In this document: positions 24,985 through 32,973 of the stretch, in pieces
Layout: the number at the start of each line of letters is the position of its first letter
How positions within the stretch are numbered: position 1 is the first letter of the stretch
From: Alphaproteobacteria bacterium
Lineage (GTDB): Bacteria > Pseudomonadota > Alphaproteobacteria > Sphingomonadales > Sphingomonadaceae
Direction: 5' to 3'
Length of the DNA: 45,025 nt
Assembly: GCA_018823905.1 (NCBI GenBank)
Contig: JAHJHL010000182.1
Location: forward strand, 1-45,025
The notes under the pieces: generated by a model
Told to the model about the DNA's origin: nothing
The model's database searches: none
Seen by the model: the letters and a program-made list of their open reading frames with translations, nothing else
Program-made: the position numbers and the translations under genes

Positions 24985-26312
24985 ATCAAGACAGCGCAAA
25001 CGACACGATTTTTGCCCTGTCGAGCGGGATGCCGCCGGCGGCAATTGCCGTCGTGCGCGTCAGCGGGGCGCAGGCCGGTGCGGCGTTGCAGACGCTGGCC
25101 GGACGGTTGCCTGCGGCGCGGCGGTCGACGCTGGCGGAGCTCAAGTCCAATGACGGACAACCCCTCGATCGCGCCTTGATCCTGTGGTTTCCCGGTCCCG
25201 CGACAGCGACAGGGGAAGATTTGGCCGAGCTGCACTTGCACGGTGGCCGGGCGGTCGTGGCGGCGGTCGAAACGTCGCTGGCGGTAATGCCGGGACTTCG
25301 ACGTGCTGAAGCCGGGGAGTTTACGCGGCGGGCGTTCCTGAACGGACGGATCGATCTGGCGGAGGCCGAAGGGCTGGCCGACCTGCTGGCTGCCGAGACC
25401 GAGAGTCAGCGGGTGCAGGCGTTCGGTATGGCGAGCGGGCATGTGTCGCGGGCGGTGGCCGCATGGCAGGACCGGCTGTTGACGCTGATGGCGGGGGCCG
25501 AGGCGGAGCTGAATTTCGCCGATGAGGATGATGTCGAAGTTGGCGAAGGTGTCGCGCAGCGGTTGACTGCGGGGATGGCAGCTTTGGCGGACGAGTTGGG
25601 GCAGTGGTTGGCGCGGCCCGCGGCGGAGGTGATTTCCGAGGGGTTGTCGGTGGTGATCGCAGGGCCACCGAACGCCGGTAAATCTACACTTATCAATGCG
25701 TTAGCTAAACGAGAGTTAGCGATCGTCTCGCCGGTGGCGGGAACGACGCGCGATGTGATCGAGACGTCGCTGGCGCTCGACGGGATTGCGATGCGTCTTT
25801 CGGATACCGCGGGACTGCGCGCGGAAAGTTCGGACGCCATCGAGATGATCGGGATCGATCGCGCGAAGGCGGCGGTGGAGGGCGCTGATATATTGTTGTG
25901 GCTGGGGGCGCCGACCGATGTGCCGGACCACCCGCGCGCGATCCTGATCGCGGCGCAGGCCGACCGGTGGCGCGGCGATGCGGCGGCGGAGGCCGAGGCG
26001 GCGCGCTGCGATCTGACCCTGTCGGCGGCGACGGGCGAGGGGATGGACCGATTGCATTGGATGATTGTCGAGATGGCGCGGACATTGTTGCCGCGCGAGG
26101 GCGAGGCGGCGCTGCGGCAGCGGCAACGCGCGGCTCTGAGCGAGGCGCACGATTGGTTGCGGATCGATGCGGGATCGCGTGAGGCGTCCGACCTGATCCT
26201 GCTCGCCGAGCGGCTGCGGCTTGCCAGCGCAGCGTTGGATCGGATCACCGGGCGGGCAGGGGTAGAAGATATGCTCGACGCGCTGTTCGGACGTTTCTGC
26301 ATCGGGAAATGA
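24981..26312 (+). CDS. mnmE: tRNA modification GTPase MnmE (inferred CTG start)
   Basis: The roughly 443-residue protein works with MnmG to make the (carboxymethyl)aminomethyl group on wobble U34. The N-terminal formyl-THF domain is NDTIFALSSGMPPAAIAVVRVSG; the G domain has G1 GPPNAGKST, the conserved GTTRD and G3 LSDTAG; the C-terminal FCIGK is canonical. The usual NKxD G4 motif reads AQAD. No ATG, GTG or TTG precedes the conserved DTIFAL segment in frame. The first in-frame ATG (25029) would delete it. CTG 24981, overlapping the DUF6489 TGA with GAGGG about 8 nt upstream, is the most economical start. Confidence 0.9.
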   Translation: MNQDSANDTIFALSSGMPPAAIAVVRVSGAQAGAALQTLAGRLPAARRSTLAELKSNDGQPLDRALILWFPGPATATGEDLAELHLHGGRAVVAAVETSLAVMPGLRRAEAGEFTRRAFLNGRIDLAEAEGLADLLAAETESQRVQAFGMASGHVSRAVAAWQDRLLTLMAGAEAELNFADEDDVEVGEGVAQRLTAGMAALADELGQWLARPAAEVISEGLSVVIAGPPNAGKSTLINALAKRELAIVSPVAGTTRDVIETSLALDGIAMRLSDTAGLRAESSDAIEMIGIDRAKAAVEGADILLWLGAPTDVPDHPRAILIAAQADRWRGDAAAEAEAARCDLTLSAATGEGMDRLHWMIVEMARTLLPREGEAALRQRQRAALSEAHDWLRIDAGSREASDLILLAERLRLASAALDRITGRAGVEDMLDALFGRFCIGK

Positions 26313-26328
26313 TGTTCCACGTGGAACA
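26313..26328. other. parS: parS site 1
   Basis: A perfect 16-bp palindrome TGTTCCACGTGGAACA, the ParB-binding centromere sequence, begins at the base after the mnmE stop codon, in the mnmE-mnmG gap. Confidence 0.93.
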
Positions 26329-26441
26329 GCGATTTTGACGCGGGCTGGCCGACGCGCCATCTTTGTGTCTCTGTATGAGATTTAGACCGCGCGGCGCGCG
26401 GTGGATTTCACCAGCGCTTTCGGCTATGCGCCGACCCAATC

Positions 26442-28304
26442 ATGCACAGCAGCACAATATATGATGTCATCGTCGTCGGCGGGGGCCATGCCGGGACCGA
26501 GGCTGCGGCGGCCGCAGCGCGGCTTGGCGCGCGGGTGGCGCTCGTCAGCTTTGACCCGGCGCTGATCGGGACGATGTCGTGCAACCCGGCGATTGGCGGG
26601 CTCGGCAAAGGTCATCTGATGCGCGAGGTCGATGCGCTTGATGGGTGGATGGCACGCGCGGCTGACAGTGCCGCGATCCATTACCGGATGCTCAATGCGT
26701 CGAAGGGCGCGGCGGTGCAGGGGCCGCGGATCCAAGCCGACCGGACGCGCTATCGCGATGCGATCCAGACGCTGCTCGTGGCCGAGGATGGCATCACGGT
26801 GATCGCCGGTGAAGCCGCGGCTTTGCGATTGGCCGATGACGGCTCGGTGGTCGAGGGGCTTGTTCTCGGTGACGGCACCGCGCTGACCGCGCCCGCGGTC
26901 GTGCTCGCGACGGGTACCTTTCTGGGCGGCCGGATGTTCCGCGGCGAGGAGCGGATGGTCGGCGGGCGGATCGGCGAGGATGGCGCACATCGGCTCGCCG
27001 AGCAGCTGCGCGCTGCCAATTTGCCGATGGCGCGGCTCAAGACCGGAACACCGCCGCGGCTCGACGGGCGGACGATCGACTGGGCGCGACTCGAAGAACA
27101 GCCGTCCGACGGCGGGACATGGACCTGTTCCACGTGGAACAGCGAGCGGACGGTGCCGCAGATTTTCTGCGCGATCACGCGCACCAATGCCACATCGCAC
27201 GCAATTATTGCCGACAATCTGCATCGATCGCCGCTGTTCACCGGCGCGATCGGTGCCGCCGGGCCACGCTATTGCCCGTCGATCGAGGACAAGATCCACC
27301 GCTTTGCCGATCGCGACGGGCATCAAGTGTTTCTGGAGCCCGAGGGGCTCGATACCCATCTCGTCTATCCGAACGGAATTTCGACCTCGCTGCCCGCCGA
27401 TGTCCAGCTAAGCATGCTGCGGACGATGGAGGGGTTGGAGACGGTCGAGATGGTCGTCCCCGGCTACGCGGTCGAATATGACCACATCGACCCGCGCGCG
27501 CTCGACCGGACGTTGCAGGTGCGTGCGATGCCCGGTCTCTATTGCGCGGGGCAGATCAATGGCACGACCGGATATGAAGAGGCGGCGGCACAGGGCCTGA
27601 TCGCGGGCGCCAATGCGGCGCTGGCGGTACAGGGGCGTACACCACTGATCCTCGACCGATCCGAATCCTATATCGGTGTGATGGTTGATGATCTGGTGTT
27701 GCAGGGGGTGACCGAGCCGTACCGGATGTTGACAGCGCGCGCCGAATATCGGTTGCGGTTGCGGGCCGACAACGCCGCAACGCGGTTGACGCCGAAGGGG
27801 ATTGTGCTGGGGCTGGTGCGTCCGGCGACGGCGACGCTGTTCGCGGCGCGGCAGGCGGAGCGCGCCGCGGCGGAGGTCTTGCTCGCGGTGCCAGTGACAA
27901 GCGGCGATTATGGTGTGCTCGGCATGGGCATCCCGGGCGATGGGATCGCGCGGACGCGGATTGAGCTGCTCCGGTTTCCCGATGTGACGATTGGGACCTT
28001 GGCGCAGCTGGCAGCGGAACTAGACGCGATCGATCCGACGATCCTCGCCGAGCTGGTCGAGGATGCGCATTATGCGCCGTACATTGCGCGGCAGGATGCC
28101 GAGTTGCGGTCGTTGGCGGCGAACGAGGCGATCAGCCTTGATCCGGCGCTCGACTATGCGGCGATCGGTGGGTTGTCGCGCGAGATGGTGGAACGACTGG
28201 GCAAGGCGCGGCCTGAGACATTGGGGCAGGCGGCGCGGATCGATGGGGTGACCCCGGCGGCGTTGACCGCGATCATGGTGCACAGTCGGCGGCGGGCGGC
28301 TTGA
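26442..28304 (+). CDS. mnmG: tRNA uridine-5-carboxymethylaminomethyl enzyme MnmG
   Basis: The 620-residue FAD protein is the partner of MnmE. The dinucleotide-binding motif is [19 protein letters not shown], and [28 protein letters not shown] and the C-terminal [18 protein letters not shown] follow. Both MnmE and MnmG genes lie together, as is typical near alphaproteobacterial origins. The 16-bp parS site 2 is read as part of CSTWNSE (near residue 230), so the coding sequence accommodates a centromere site. Start ATG 26442. Confidence 0.97.
   Translation: MHSSTIYDVIVVGGGHAGTEAAAAAARLGARVALVSFDPALIGTMSCNPAIGGLGKGHLMREVDALDGWMARAADSAAIHYRMLNASKGAAVQGPRIQADRTRYRDAIQTLLVAEDGITVIAGEAAALRLADDGSVVEGLVLGDGTALTAPAVVLATGTFLGGRMFRGEERMVGGRIGEDGAHRLAEQLRAANLPMARLKTGTPPRLDGRTIDWARLEEQPSDGGTWTCSTWNSERTVPQIFCAITRTNATSHAIIADNLHRSPLFTGAIGAAGPRYCPSIEDKIHRFADRDGHQVFLEPEGLDTHLVYPNGISTSLPADVQLSMLRTMEGLETVEMVVPGYAVEYDHIDPRALDRTLQVRAMPGLYCAGQINGTTGYEEAAAQGLIAGANAALAVQGRTPLILDRSESYIGVMVDDLVLQGVTEPYRMLTARAEYRLRLRADNAATRLTPKGIVLGLVRPATATLFAARQAERAAAEVLLAVPVTSGDYGVLGMGIPGDGIARTRIELLRFPDVTIGTLAQLAAELDAIDPTILAELVEDAHYAPYIARQDAELRSLAANEAISLDPALDYAAIGGLSREMVERLGKARPETLGQAARIDGVTPAALTAIMVHSRRRAA
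27126..27141. other. parS: parS site 2 (inside mnmG)
   Basis: TGTTCCACGTGGAACA, identical to site 1, lies inside the mnmG reading frame and encodes Cys-Ser-Thr-Trp-Asn. Confidence 0.92.
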
Positions 28305-28326
28305 GACTGTCGCGGCAAAACATGGA

Positions 28327-28662
28327 ATCTCATACAACGGCACAAAAGGGGTAGAGCAGACTTCGGTCGTTGGTTCTGGGGGTCGCGGCCACCATCTGAT
28401 CCACCGCCCCCTTCGCGTCGAGCGAAGTCGAGACACGCACATTCCTGTGCTAGACCGATAGGTGTCTCGACTTCGCTCGACACGAGCGGAGAACCGAGGC
28501 GGGGCAGATATATGTGGCGCCCCTGGGAATCAGGTTCGACGCGCATTTTGGTGTCTTAGTGTCTTTGTATGAGAAATATTTCTCGATCAACAATTCGCCG
28601 ACTTCTTCGCGCCTTTGCGTGAGCCAAAAGAAATCTCACGCAAAGGCGCAAAGGTGCGAAGA
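28327..28662. repeat. Inverted-repeat cluster in the mnmG-rsmG gap
   Basis: The 412-bp non-coding gap (28305-28716) contains several palindromes. A perfect 20-bp inverted repeat occupies 28417-28436 and 28462-28481 (CGAGCGAAGTCGAGAC type). GAGAAATATTTCTC (28571-28584) is a perfect palindrome. CTTCTTCGCGCC...GCGTGAG (28602-28623) is mirrored at 28635-28661 with an 8-nt insertion. Two copies, in opposite orientations, of a short GTGTCT..TGTATGAGA-like string also occur (28327-28349 and 28550-28577), with a third at 26362. There is no open reading frame of substance. The cluster looks like stacked REP-type elements. Confidence 0.7.
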
Positions 28663-28716
28663 AAAGTAACAGGAATCCTGCCGTAGCAGGAATGATGAAA
28701 TTGAGGTTGTGCGTTC

Positions 28717-29379
28717 ATGGATAGTCTTAAGGCGATGCTGGGGAGCGAAGAGGCGGCGCGCGACTGGATCGGGGCGATCTTTTCTCCGTCCGCCGCACAA
28801 TGGGAGCGGCTCGAGCGTTTTGTGTCGATGCTCGTCGCCGAGAGTGCGCAGCAGAATCTGATTGCTGAGTCGACGATTCCAATCCTGTGGGTGCGGCATA
28901 TCGCCGATAGCGCTCAATTGCTGGCGCTTGATTGCCATCGCGACGGGCTGTGGCTCGACCTGGGCAGCGGGCCGGGCTTGCCGGGGCTCGTCGTCGCGCT
29001 GCTGAGCGAGCGGCCGATGATGCTGGTCGAATCACGCCGGCGGCGGTGCGATTTCCTGCGTGCGGTGGTTGGCGAGCTGGCGCTGGCGCATGTCGAGGTC
29101 ATCGAAGCACCGCTCGAACGTATAGAAACGCGCGCTGCGGCGACGATCAGCGCGCGGGCGTTTGCGCCGCTCGACAAGCTGATCGACTTATCCGCCCGTT
29201 TTTCCACCGAATCGACGCGCTGGCTGCTGCCAAAGGGGCGAAATGCGGTTAAGGAACTGGCGTTGTTGCCGCAGGCGTGGCAGAATCTGTTTCACGTGGA
29301 ACAAAGCCTTACCGACGCCGACAGCCAGATTCTGGTCGGAAACGGGCAAATCACGGATAAGAAACGAGGAAAAGCATGA
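28717..29379 (+). CDS. rsmG: 16S rRNA (guanine527-N7)-methyltransferase
   Basis: The 220-residue SAM-dependent methyltransferase has motif I LWLDLGSGPGLPGLVVALL, the following MLVESRRRRCDFLRAVVGEL, and ISARAFAPLDKLIDLSARF near residues 145-165. RsmG (GidB) methylates G527 of 16S rRNA; its loss gives low-level streptomycin resistance. parS site 3 is embedded near residue 192 and reads as LFHVEQ, so the local protein sequence is shaped by the centromere site. The TGA overlaps the parA ATG. Confidence 0.95.
   Translation: MDSLKAMLGSEEAARDWIGAIFSPSAAQWERLERFVSMLVAESAQQNLIAESTIPILWVRHIADSAQLLALDCHRDGLWLDLGSGPGLPGLVVALLSERPMMLVESRRRRCDFLRAVVGELALAHVEVIEAPLERIETRAAATISARAFAPLDKLIDLSARFSTESTRWLLPKGRNAVKELALLPQAWQNLFHVEQSLTDADSQILVGNGQITDKKRGKA
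29288..29303. other. parS: parS site 3 (inside rsmG)
   Basis: TGTTTCACGTGGAACA differs from the perfect palindrome at one position of the left arm. It sits in the rsmG reading frame about 70 bp before parA and about 10.3 kb from the predicted oriC. Confidence 0.9.
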
Positions 29380-30158
29380 TCCGCATTTGCGTGGCGAACC
29401 AGAAGGGCGGGGTTGGCAAGACGACGACCGCGATCAACCTGGCGACCGCGCTCGCGGCGACGGGGTGGCGGACGCTGATCATCGACCTCGATCCGCAGGG
29501 CAATGCCTCGACCGGATTGGGGATCAAACAGGCGCAGCGCGAATATTCGAGTTACGAGCTGCTGCGCGGCGACGCGACCTTGCGCGAATGCGCGATTCCC
29601 ACCGCGGTGCCGCGGCTCGACATCGTCCCCGCGACGGTCGACCTGTCGGGCGCCGAGATCGAGCTGATCGAATTTCAGGATCGGCTGCACCGGATGCAGC
29701 AGGCGCTATCGGGTCCGGACGCGGCGCAATGGGACATCTGCCTGATCGATTGCCCGCCGTCGCTGGGGATGCTGACGCTGAACGCGCTGATCGCCGCCGA
29801 ATCGCTGATCGTGCCGCTGCAATGCGAATTTTTCGCGCTGGAAGGGCTCAGCCAGCTGCTCACTACGGTCGAGCGGGTGCGCGAGCGCTTCAATCAGAAA
29901 TTGTCGATCCTGGGGGTCGCGCTCACGATGTTCGATCGCCGCAACCGGCTGACCGATCAGGTTTCGGACGACGTCCGCGAAGTGCTGGGTCCGGTGGTGT
30001 TCGACACCGTCATCCCGCGTAACGTCCGCCTGTCCGAAGCGCCGAGCCACGGCCTGCCGGCGCTGATCTATGATCATCGCTGCGCCGGGTCGGCGGCATA
30101 TATCGCATTGGCGCGCGAGTTGATCGATCGCCTGCCCAACTTCCGCAAGGCTGCATAA
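29376..30158 (+). CDS. parA: Chromosome-partitioning ATPase ParA
   Basis: The 260-residue deviant Walker A ATPase has NQKGGVGKTTTAINLATAL (signature lysine and P-loop lysine), IIDLDPQGNASTGLG, LIDCPPSLGMLTLNAL and the C-terminal VIPRNVRLSEAPSHGLP. There is no N-terminal DNA-binding domain, so it is the chromosomal Soj/ParA type rather than plasmid type Ia. ParA dimers on the nucleoid drive ParB-parS complexes apart. The ATG overlaps the rsmG stop (ATGA), and parB follows directly after the stop. Confidence 0.97.
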   Translation: MIRICVANQKGGVGKTTTAINLATALAATGWRTLIIDLDPQGNASTGLGIKQAQREYSSYELLRGDATLRECAIPTAVPRLDIVPATVDLSGAEIELIEFQDRLHRMQQALSGPDAAQWDICLIDCPPSLGMLTLNALIAAESLIVPLQCEFFALEGLSQLLTTVERVRERFNQKLSILGVALTMFDRRNRLTDQVSDDVREVLGPVVFDTVIPRNVRLSEAPSHGLPALIYDHRCAGSAAYIALARELIDRLPNFRKAA

Positions 30159-31118
30159 ATGGTTGATAAACATGACGAAACTGGATCATCGCCGGCGCGT
30201 AAGCGGCCGTCGGGGCTGGGGCGCGGGCTGAACGCGCTGTTTGGCGATGTGGCGGCCGAAGCGCCGGTGCTGGCGAGTGCGGGAAGCGCGGCAAAGGCGG
30301 CGCCGACGGTTGCGGGCGACGCGGTGCAGCATGTGCCGCTGGGGTCGATTCGCCCGCTGCCTGGCCAGCCGCGGCGCCATTTCGACGAGAATGCGATCGC
30401 CGAGCTTGCCGATTCGATCGGGCTGCGCGGGCTGTTGCAGCCGATCATTGTCCGCCGTGCGCCGGATGGCGACGGCTATCAGCTCGTGGCGGGCGAACGG
30501 CGCTGGCGCGCGGCGCAGCGCGCCGGGCTGCATCAGATCCCGGCGCTGGTGCGCGAACTCGACGATGCCGCGACCTATGAAATTGCGCTGGTCGAAAATA
30601 TCCAGCGGCAAGACCTGAATGCGATCGAAGAGGCGGGCGCCTATCGCCGCCTGATCGACGATTTCGGGCATAATCAGGAAGCGCTGGCCAAGCTGGTCGG
30701 CAAATCGCGCAGCCATGTCGCGAATCTGATGCGGCTGCTCGACCTGCCCGAACCGGTGCAGGCGCTGGTCGGTGACGGATCGCTGGCGATGGGGCATGCG
30801 CGCGCGCTGATCGGCGCGGCCGATGCTGAGGCGATTGCGCGGCGCGTGGTCAAGGAAGGTCTGTCGGTGCGCGCGGTCGAGGCGCTGGTGCGCGAGGGCA
30901 AGGGCGGCGGACGCAAGGCGCCGCTGGAATATAAGAGCATGGACGGCGCCGGGCGCGATCCCGACATTGTCGCGGTCGAGCGCCATTTGTCCGAATTGCT
31001 CGGGATTGGCGTGGCGATCCAATATGCCGGCGGGGGCAAGGGCAATCTGACGCTGAAGTTCGCGTCGCTCGATCAGCTTGATATGATTTGCCAGCGATTG
31101 AGCGGTGAGGCGATCTGA
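30159..31118 (+). CDS. parB: Chromosome-partitioning protein ParB
   Basis: The 319-residue CTP-dependent clamp has an N-terminal ParA-contact motif GLGRGLNALFGD, a linker, then the CTP-binding region with RPLPGQPRRHFDE and AGERRWRAAQRAGLHQIP. The helix-turn-helix LAKLVGKSRSHVANLMRLLDLP binds parS. A C-terminal dimerisation domain ends the protein (LSELLGIGVAIQY...GNLTLKFASLDQLD). It begins immediately after the parA stop codon. With three parS sites nearby this is a complete chromosome-segregation module. Confidence 0.97.
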   Translation: MVDKHDETGSSPARKRPSGLGRGLNALFGDVAAEAPVLASAGSAAKAAPTVAGDAVQHVPLGSIRPLPGQPRRHFDENAIAELADSIGLRGLLQPIIVRRAPDGDGYQLVAGERRWRAAQRAGLHQIPALVRELDDAATYEIALVENIQRQDLNAIEEAGAYRRLIDDFGHNQEALAKLVGKSRSHVANLMRLLDLPEPVQALVGDGSLAMGHARALIGAADAEAIARRVVKEGLSVRAVEALVREGKGGGRKAPLEYKSMDGAGRDPDIVAVERHLSELLGIGVAIQYAGGGKGNLTLKFASLDQLDMICQRLSGEAI

Positions 31119-31120
31119 GC

Positions 31121-31141
31121 CATCCGGCCTTCGCCGGGATG
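31121..31141. repeat. Short hairpin repeat after parB
   Basis: CATCCGGC/GCCGGGATG with a short loop, resembling the CATCCCGGCCTTCGCCGGGATG hairpin common in sphingomonad gaps. It lacks a following T run, so it is a weak terminator candidate. I see no gene or clear promoter in the rest of the gap to 31418. Confidence 0.5.
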
Positions 31142-31418
31142 ACGGACATGGAAGCGAATCGACGCGGCGCAGCGCGCTTAATTTGTGCCAGTCCGGGCCG
31201 TTAAAGAAGAACGGACGGTCCCCACGACTCTTCGAATATCAGGCTAAAACCCTGATTTCGCACGCTTACCATGGGTAAGGCGGGCCAATTCCTACTGCGC
31301 TGTTAACCAAGCTTGCTGGCAAAAGCTGAACCTGTCGCCCGCTAAAGAGGTCGGCGAATGGGGTGGGATATCCATTCGCATTTCGACAATCAGTTTTCGA
31401 ATTCAAGGGACCAAACAT

Positions 31419-31916
31419 ATGCGCAAATTTGGAATGAAGCGCGCCATCGTCGGCGCCGCGATTGCTGCTCTCGCCCTGAACGCCCCGGCGGCGCACGCGG
31501 CCTCGGCAACGGGTACGGCCACGGCCAAGATCCTGCGTCAGATCACGCTGACCAACACCAGCGCCCTGCAATATGCCACGATCATCAGCGGTGCGACCGC
31601 CTCGACCGTTCAGGTTACGACCGCTGGCGTGCGCACCTGCAATACCGGCCTGACCTGCACGGGGACCGCAACAGCGGCCAATTTCGATGTCCAGGGCACC
31701 AGCGGTGCGGTCGTCGGCATTAGCGGCGACACGACCGTTACGCTCAACGGTTCGATTAGCGGCACGATGACGTCGACGCTGACCTATTCGGCGGCGAGCC
31801 TTACGCTGGGCGCAACCGGCGGCAGCTTCCAGGTCGGCGGCACGCTGAGCGTGGGCGCCAACCAGCCCGCGGGCGACTATACCGGCACATTCAACGTGAC
31901 TGCCGACTATCAATAA
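31419..31916 (+). CDS. DUF4402 domain secreted protein (fimbrial-subunit-like)
   Basis: The 165-residue exported protein has a signal peptide MRKFGMKRAIVGAAIAALALN...AHA (about 1-27). The mature domain is rich in Thr, Ser and Gly with the DUF4402 pattern: ATATAKILRQITLTNTSALQYATIISG, a CNTGLTC pair of cysteines (likely a disulfide), GSFQVGGTLSVGANQPAGDYTGTFNVTADYQ. DUF4402 proteins are usually found with periplasmic chaperones and outer-membrane ushers, which suggests surface fibre subunits. AAGGGA lies about 9 nt before the ATG. A terminator follows, then a chaperone and an usher-like gene in the same direction. Confidence 0.85.
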   Translation: MRKFGMKRAIVGAAIAALALNAPAAHAASATGTATAKILRQITLTNTSALQYATIISGATASTVQVTTAGVRTCNTGLTCTGTATAANFDVQGTSGAVVGISGDTTVTLNGSISGTMTSTLTYSAASLTLGATGGSFQVGGTLSVGANQPAGDYTGTFNVTADYQ

Positions 31917-31958
31917 GGTGGGGGATATGGCGGGCTGAATAGCCCGTCAGCCAATCAG

Positions 31959-31992
31959 GGGTCGCCGGGCGCAGGTCTGGCGGCCCTTTTTT
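31959..31992 (+). terminator. Terminator between DUF4402 and chaperone genes
   Basis: GGGTCGCC (31959-31966) pairs with GGCGGCCC (31979-31986), including one G-U pair, across a 12-nt loop and is followed by six T. It could let most transcripts stop after the subunit gene. Confidence 0.72.
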
Positions 31993-32112
31993 GTGTGCGA
32001 CACCCAAGTGACGGGCATGGTTAGCGAAATATCAACCATGTTGGCGCAGGCAGGATGCGACCATCGGACGGGTGTGGGCCCGTCCGGACAAACGATTGTG
32101 GGGATCGTATCC

Positions 32113-32943
32113 ATGTTGCGCTTTTTCAAAGGCTTCGGCCTGCTTTCTATTCTTTTGCTGGGTGCCGTAACGGTGCCGGTTCAGGCGGCGGGCGATTTGC
32201 TTGTCGCGCCGACGCGCGTCGTGCTCGACGGATCGCGTGGCACCGAAGTGGTGCTGAACAATATCGGGTCCGAACCGGCGACCTATCGCATCAGCCTCGA
32301 GATCAAGCGGATGACCGCGGTCGGCGGGCTCGACGAGATCGATGAGGCCGATGTCACGCCCGCCGAACGGCTGGCGCTCGACATGATCGCGTTCAGCCCG
32401 CGCCGCGTCACCCTGCCGCCGAACCAGCCGCAGGTGATCCGCGTCGGGGTGCGCATTCCCGAAGGTACGCCGCCGGGCGAATATCGCGCGCATATGCTGT
32501 TCCGCGCCGTGCCCGATGCGGCGCCTGCCGTGGCGGCTGACCCGGCGAAACCGGCCGCGACCGGCGTGTCGATCGCGTTGATCCCGATTTATGGCATCAC
32601 CATCCCGGTCATCGTCCGCGTTGGTGATCTGGGCGCCGAAGCGACGATCGGCGAGGCGTGGGTCGGCGACACCCCCGATGGCCCGGCGTTCAATTTCGGG
32701 CTGACGCGGACGGGCAATCGCTCGGTGTATGGCGACATCGAAGTGACTCGGCCGGGGGTGAGCGAACCGTTGCTCGTGGCGCGCGGCATTGCAGTCTATC
32801 CCGAGGTCGGCGCGCGCGAGGTTTCGCTGCGCGTCCCGCCCGAACTCGCCGCGAAGCTCAAAGGGCCGGTGCGCATCCGCTATACCGAAGACCGCGAAAT
32901 CGGCGGCGGCACGATCGACGAGGCCGAGCGGGTGGTGAAGTGA
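32113..32943 (+). CDS. PapD-like periplasmic fimbrial chaperone
   Basis: The 276-residue protein has a signal peptide (about 1-26, ending VPVQA) and an immunoglobulin-like chaperone pattern: GDLLVAPTRVVLDGSRGTEVVLNNIGSEPATYRISLEIKRM, MIAFSPRRVTLPPNQPQVIRVGVRIPEG and EYRAHMLFRAV, then a second domain ending in VRIRYTEDREIGGG. PapD-type chaperones complete subunit folds in the periplasm by donor-strand complementation. ATG 32113 is chosen for the signal peptide; the frame extends upstream but without support. It sits between the DUF4402 subunit gene and the usher-like gene. Confidence 0.83.
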   Translation: MLRFFKGFGLLSILLLGAVTVPVQAAGDLLVAPTRVVLDGSRGTEVVLNNIGSEPATYRISLEIKRMTAVGGLDEIDEADVTPAERLALDMIAFSPRRVTLPPNQPQVIRVGVRIPEGTPPGEYRAHMLFRAVPDAAPAVAADPAKPAATGVSIALIPIYGITIPVIVRVGDLGAEATIGEAWVGDTPDGPAFNFGLTRTGNRSVYGDIEVTRPGVSEPLLVARGIAVYPEVGAREVSLRVPPELAAKLKGPVRIRYTEDREIGGGTIDEAERVVK

Positions 32944-32973
32944 CGGGTTAAGGACGGGGCGAAAGCCAAAGCC

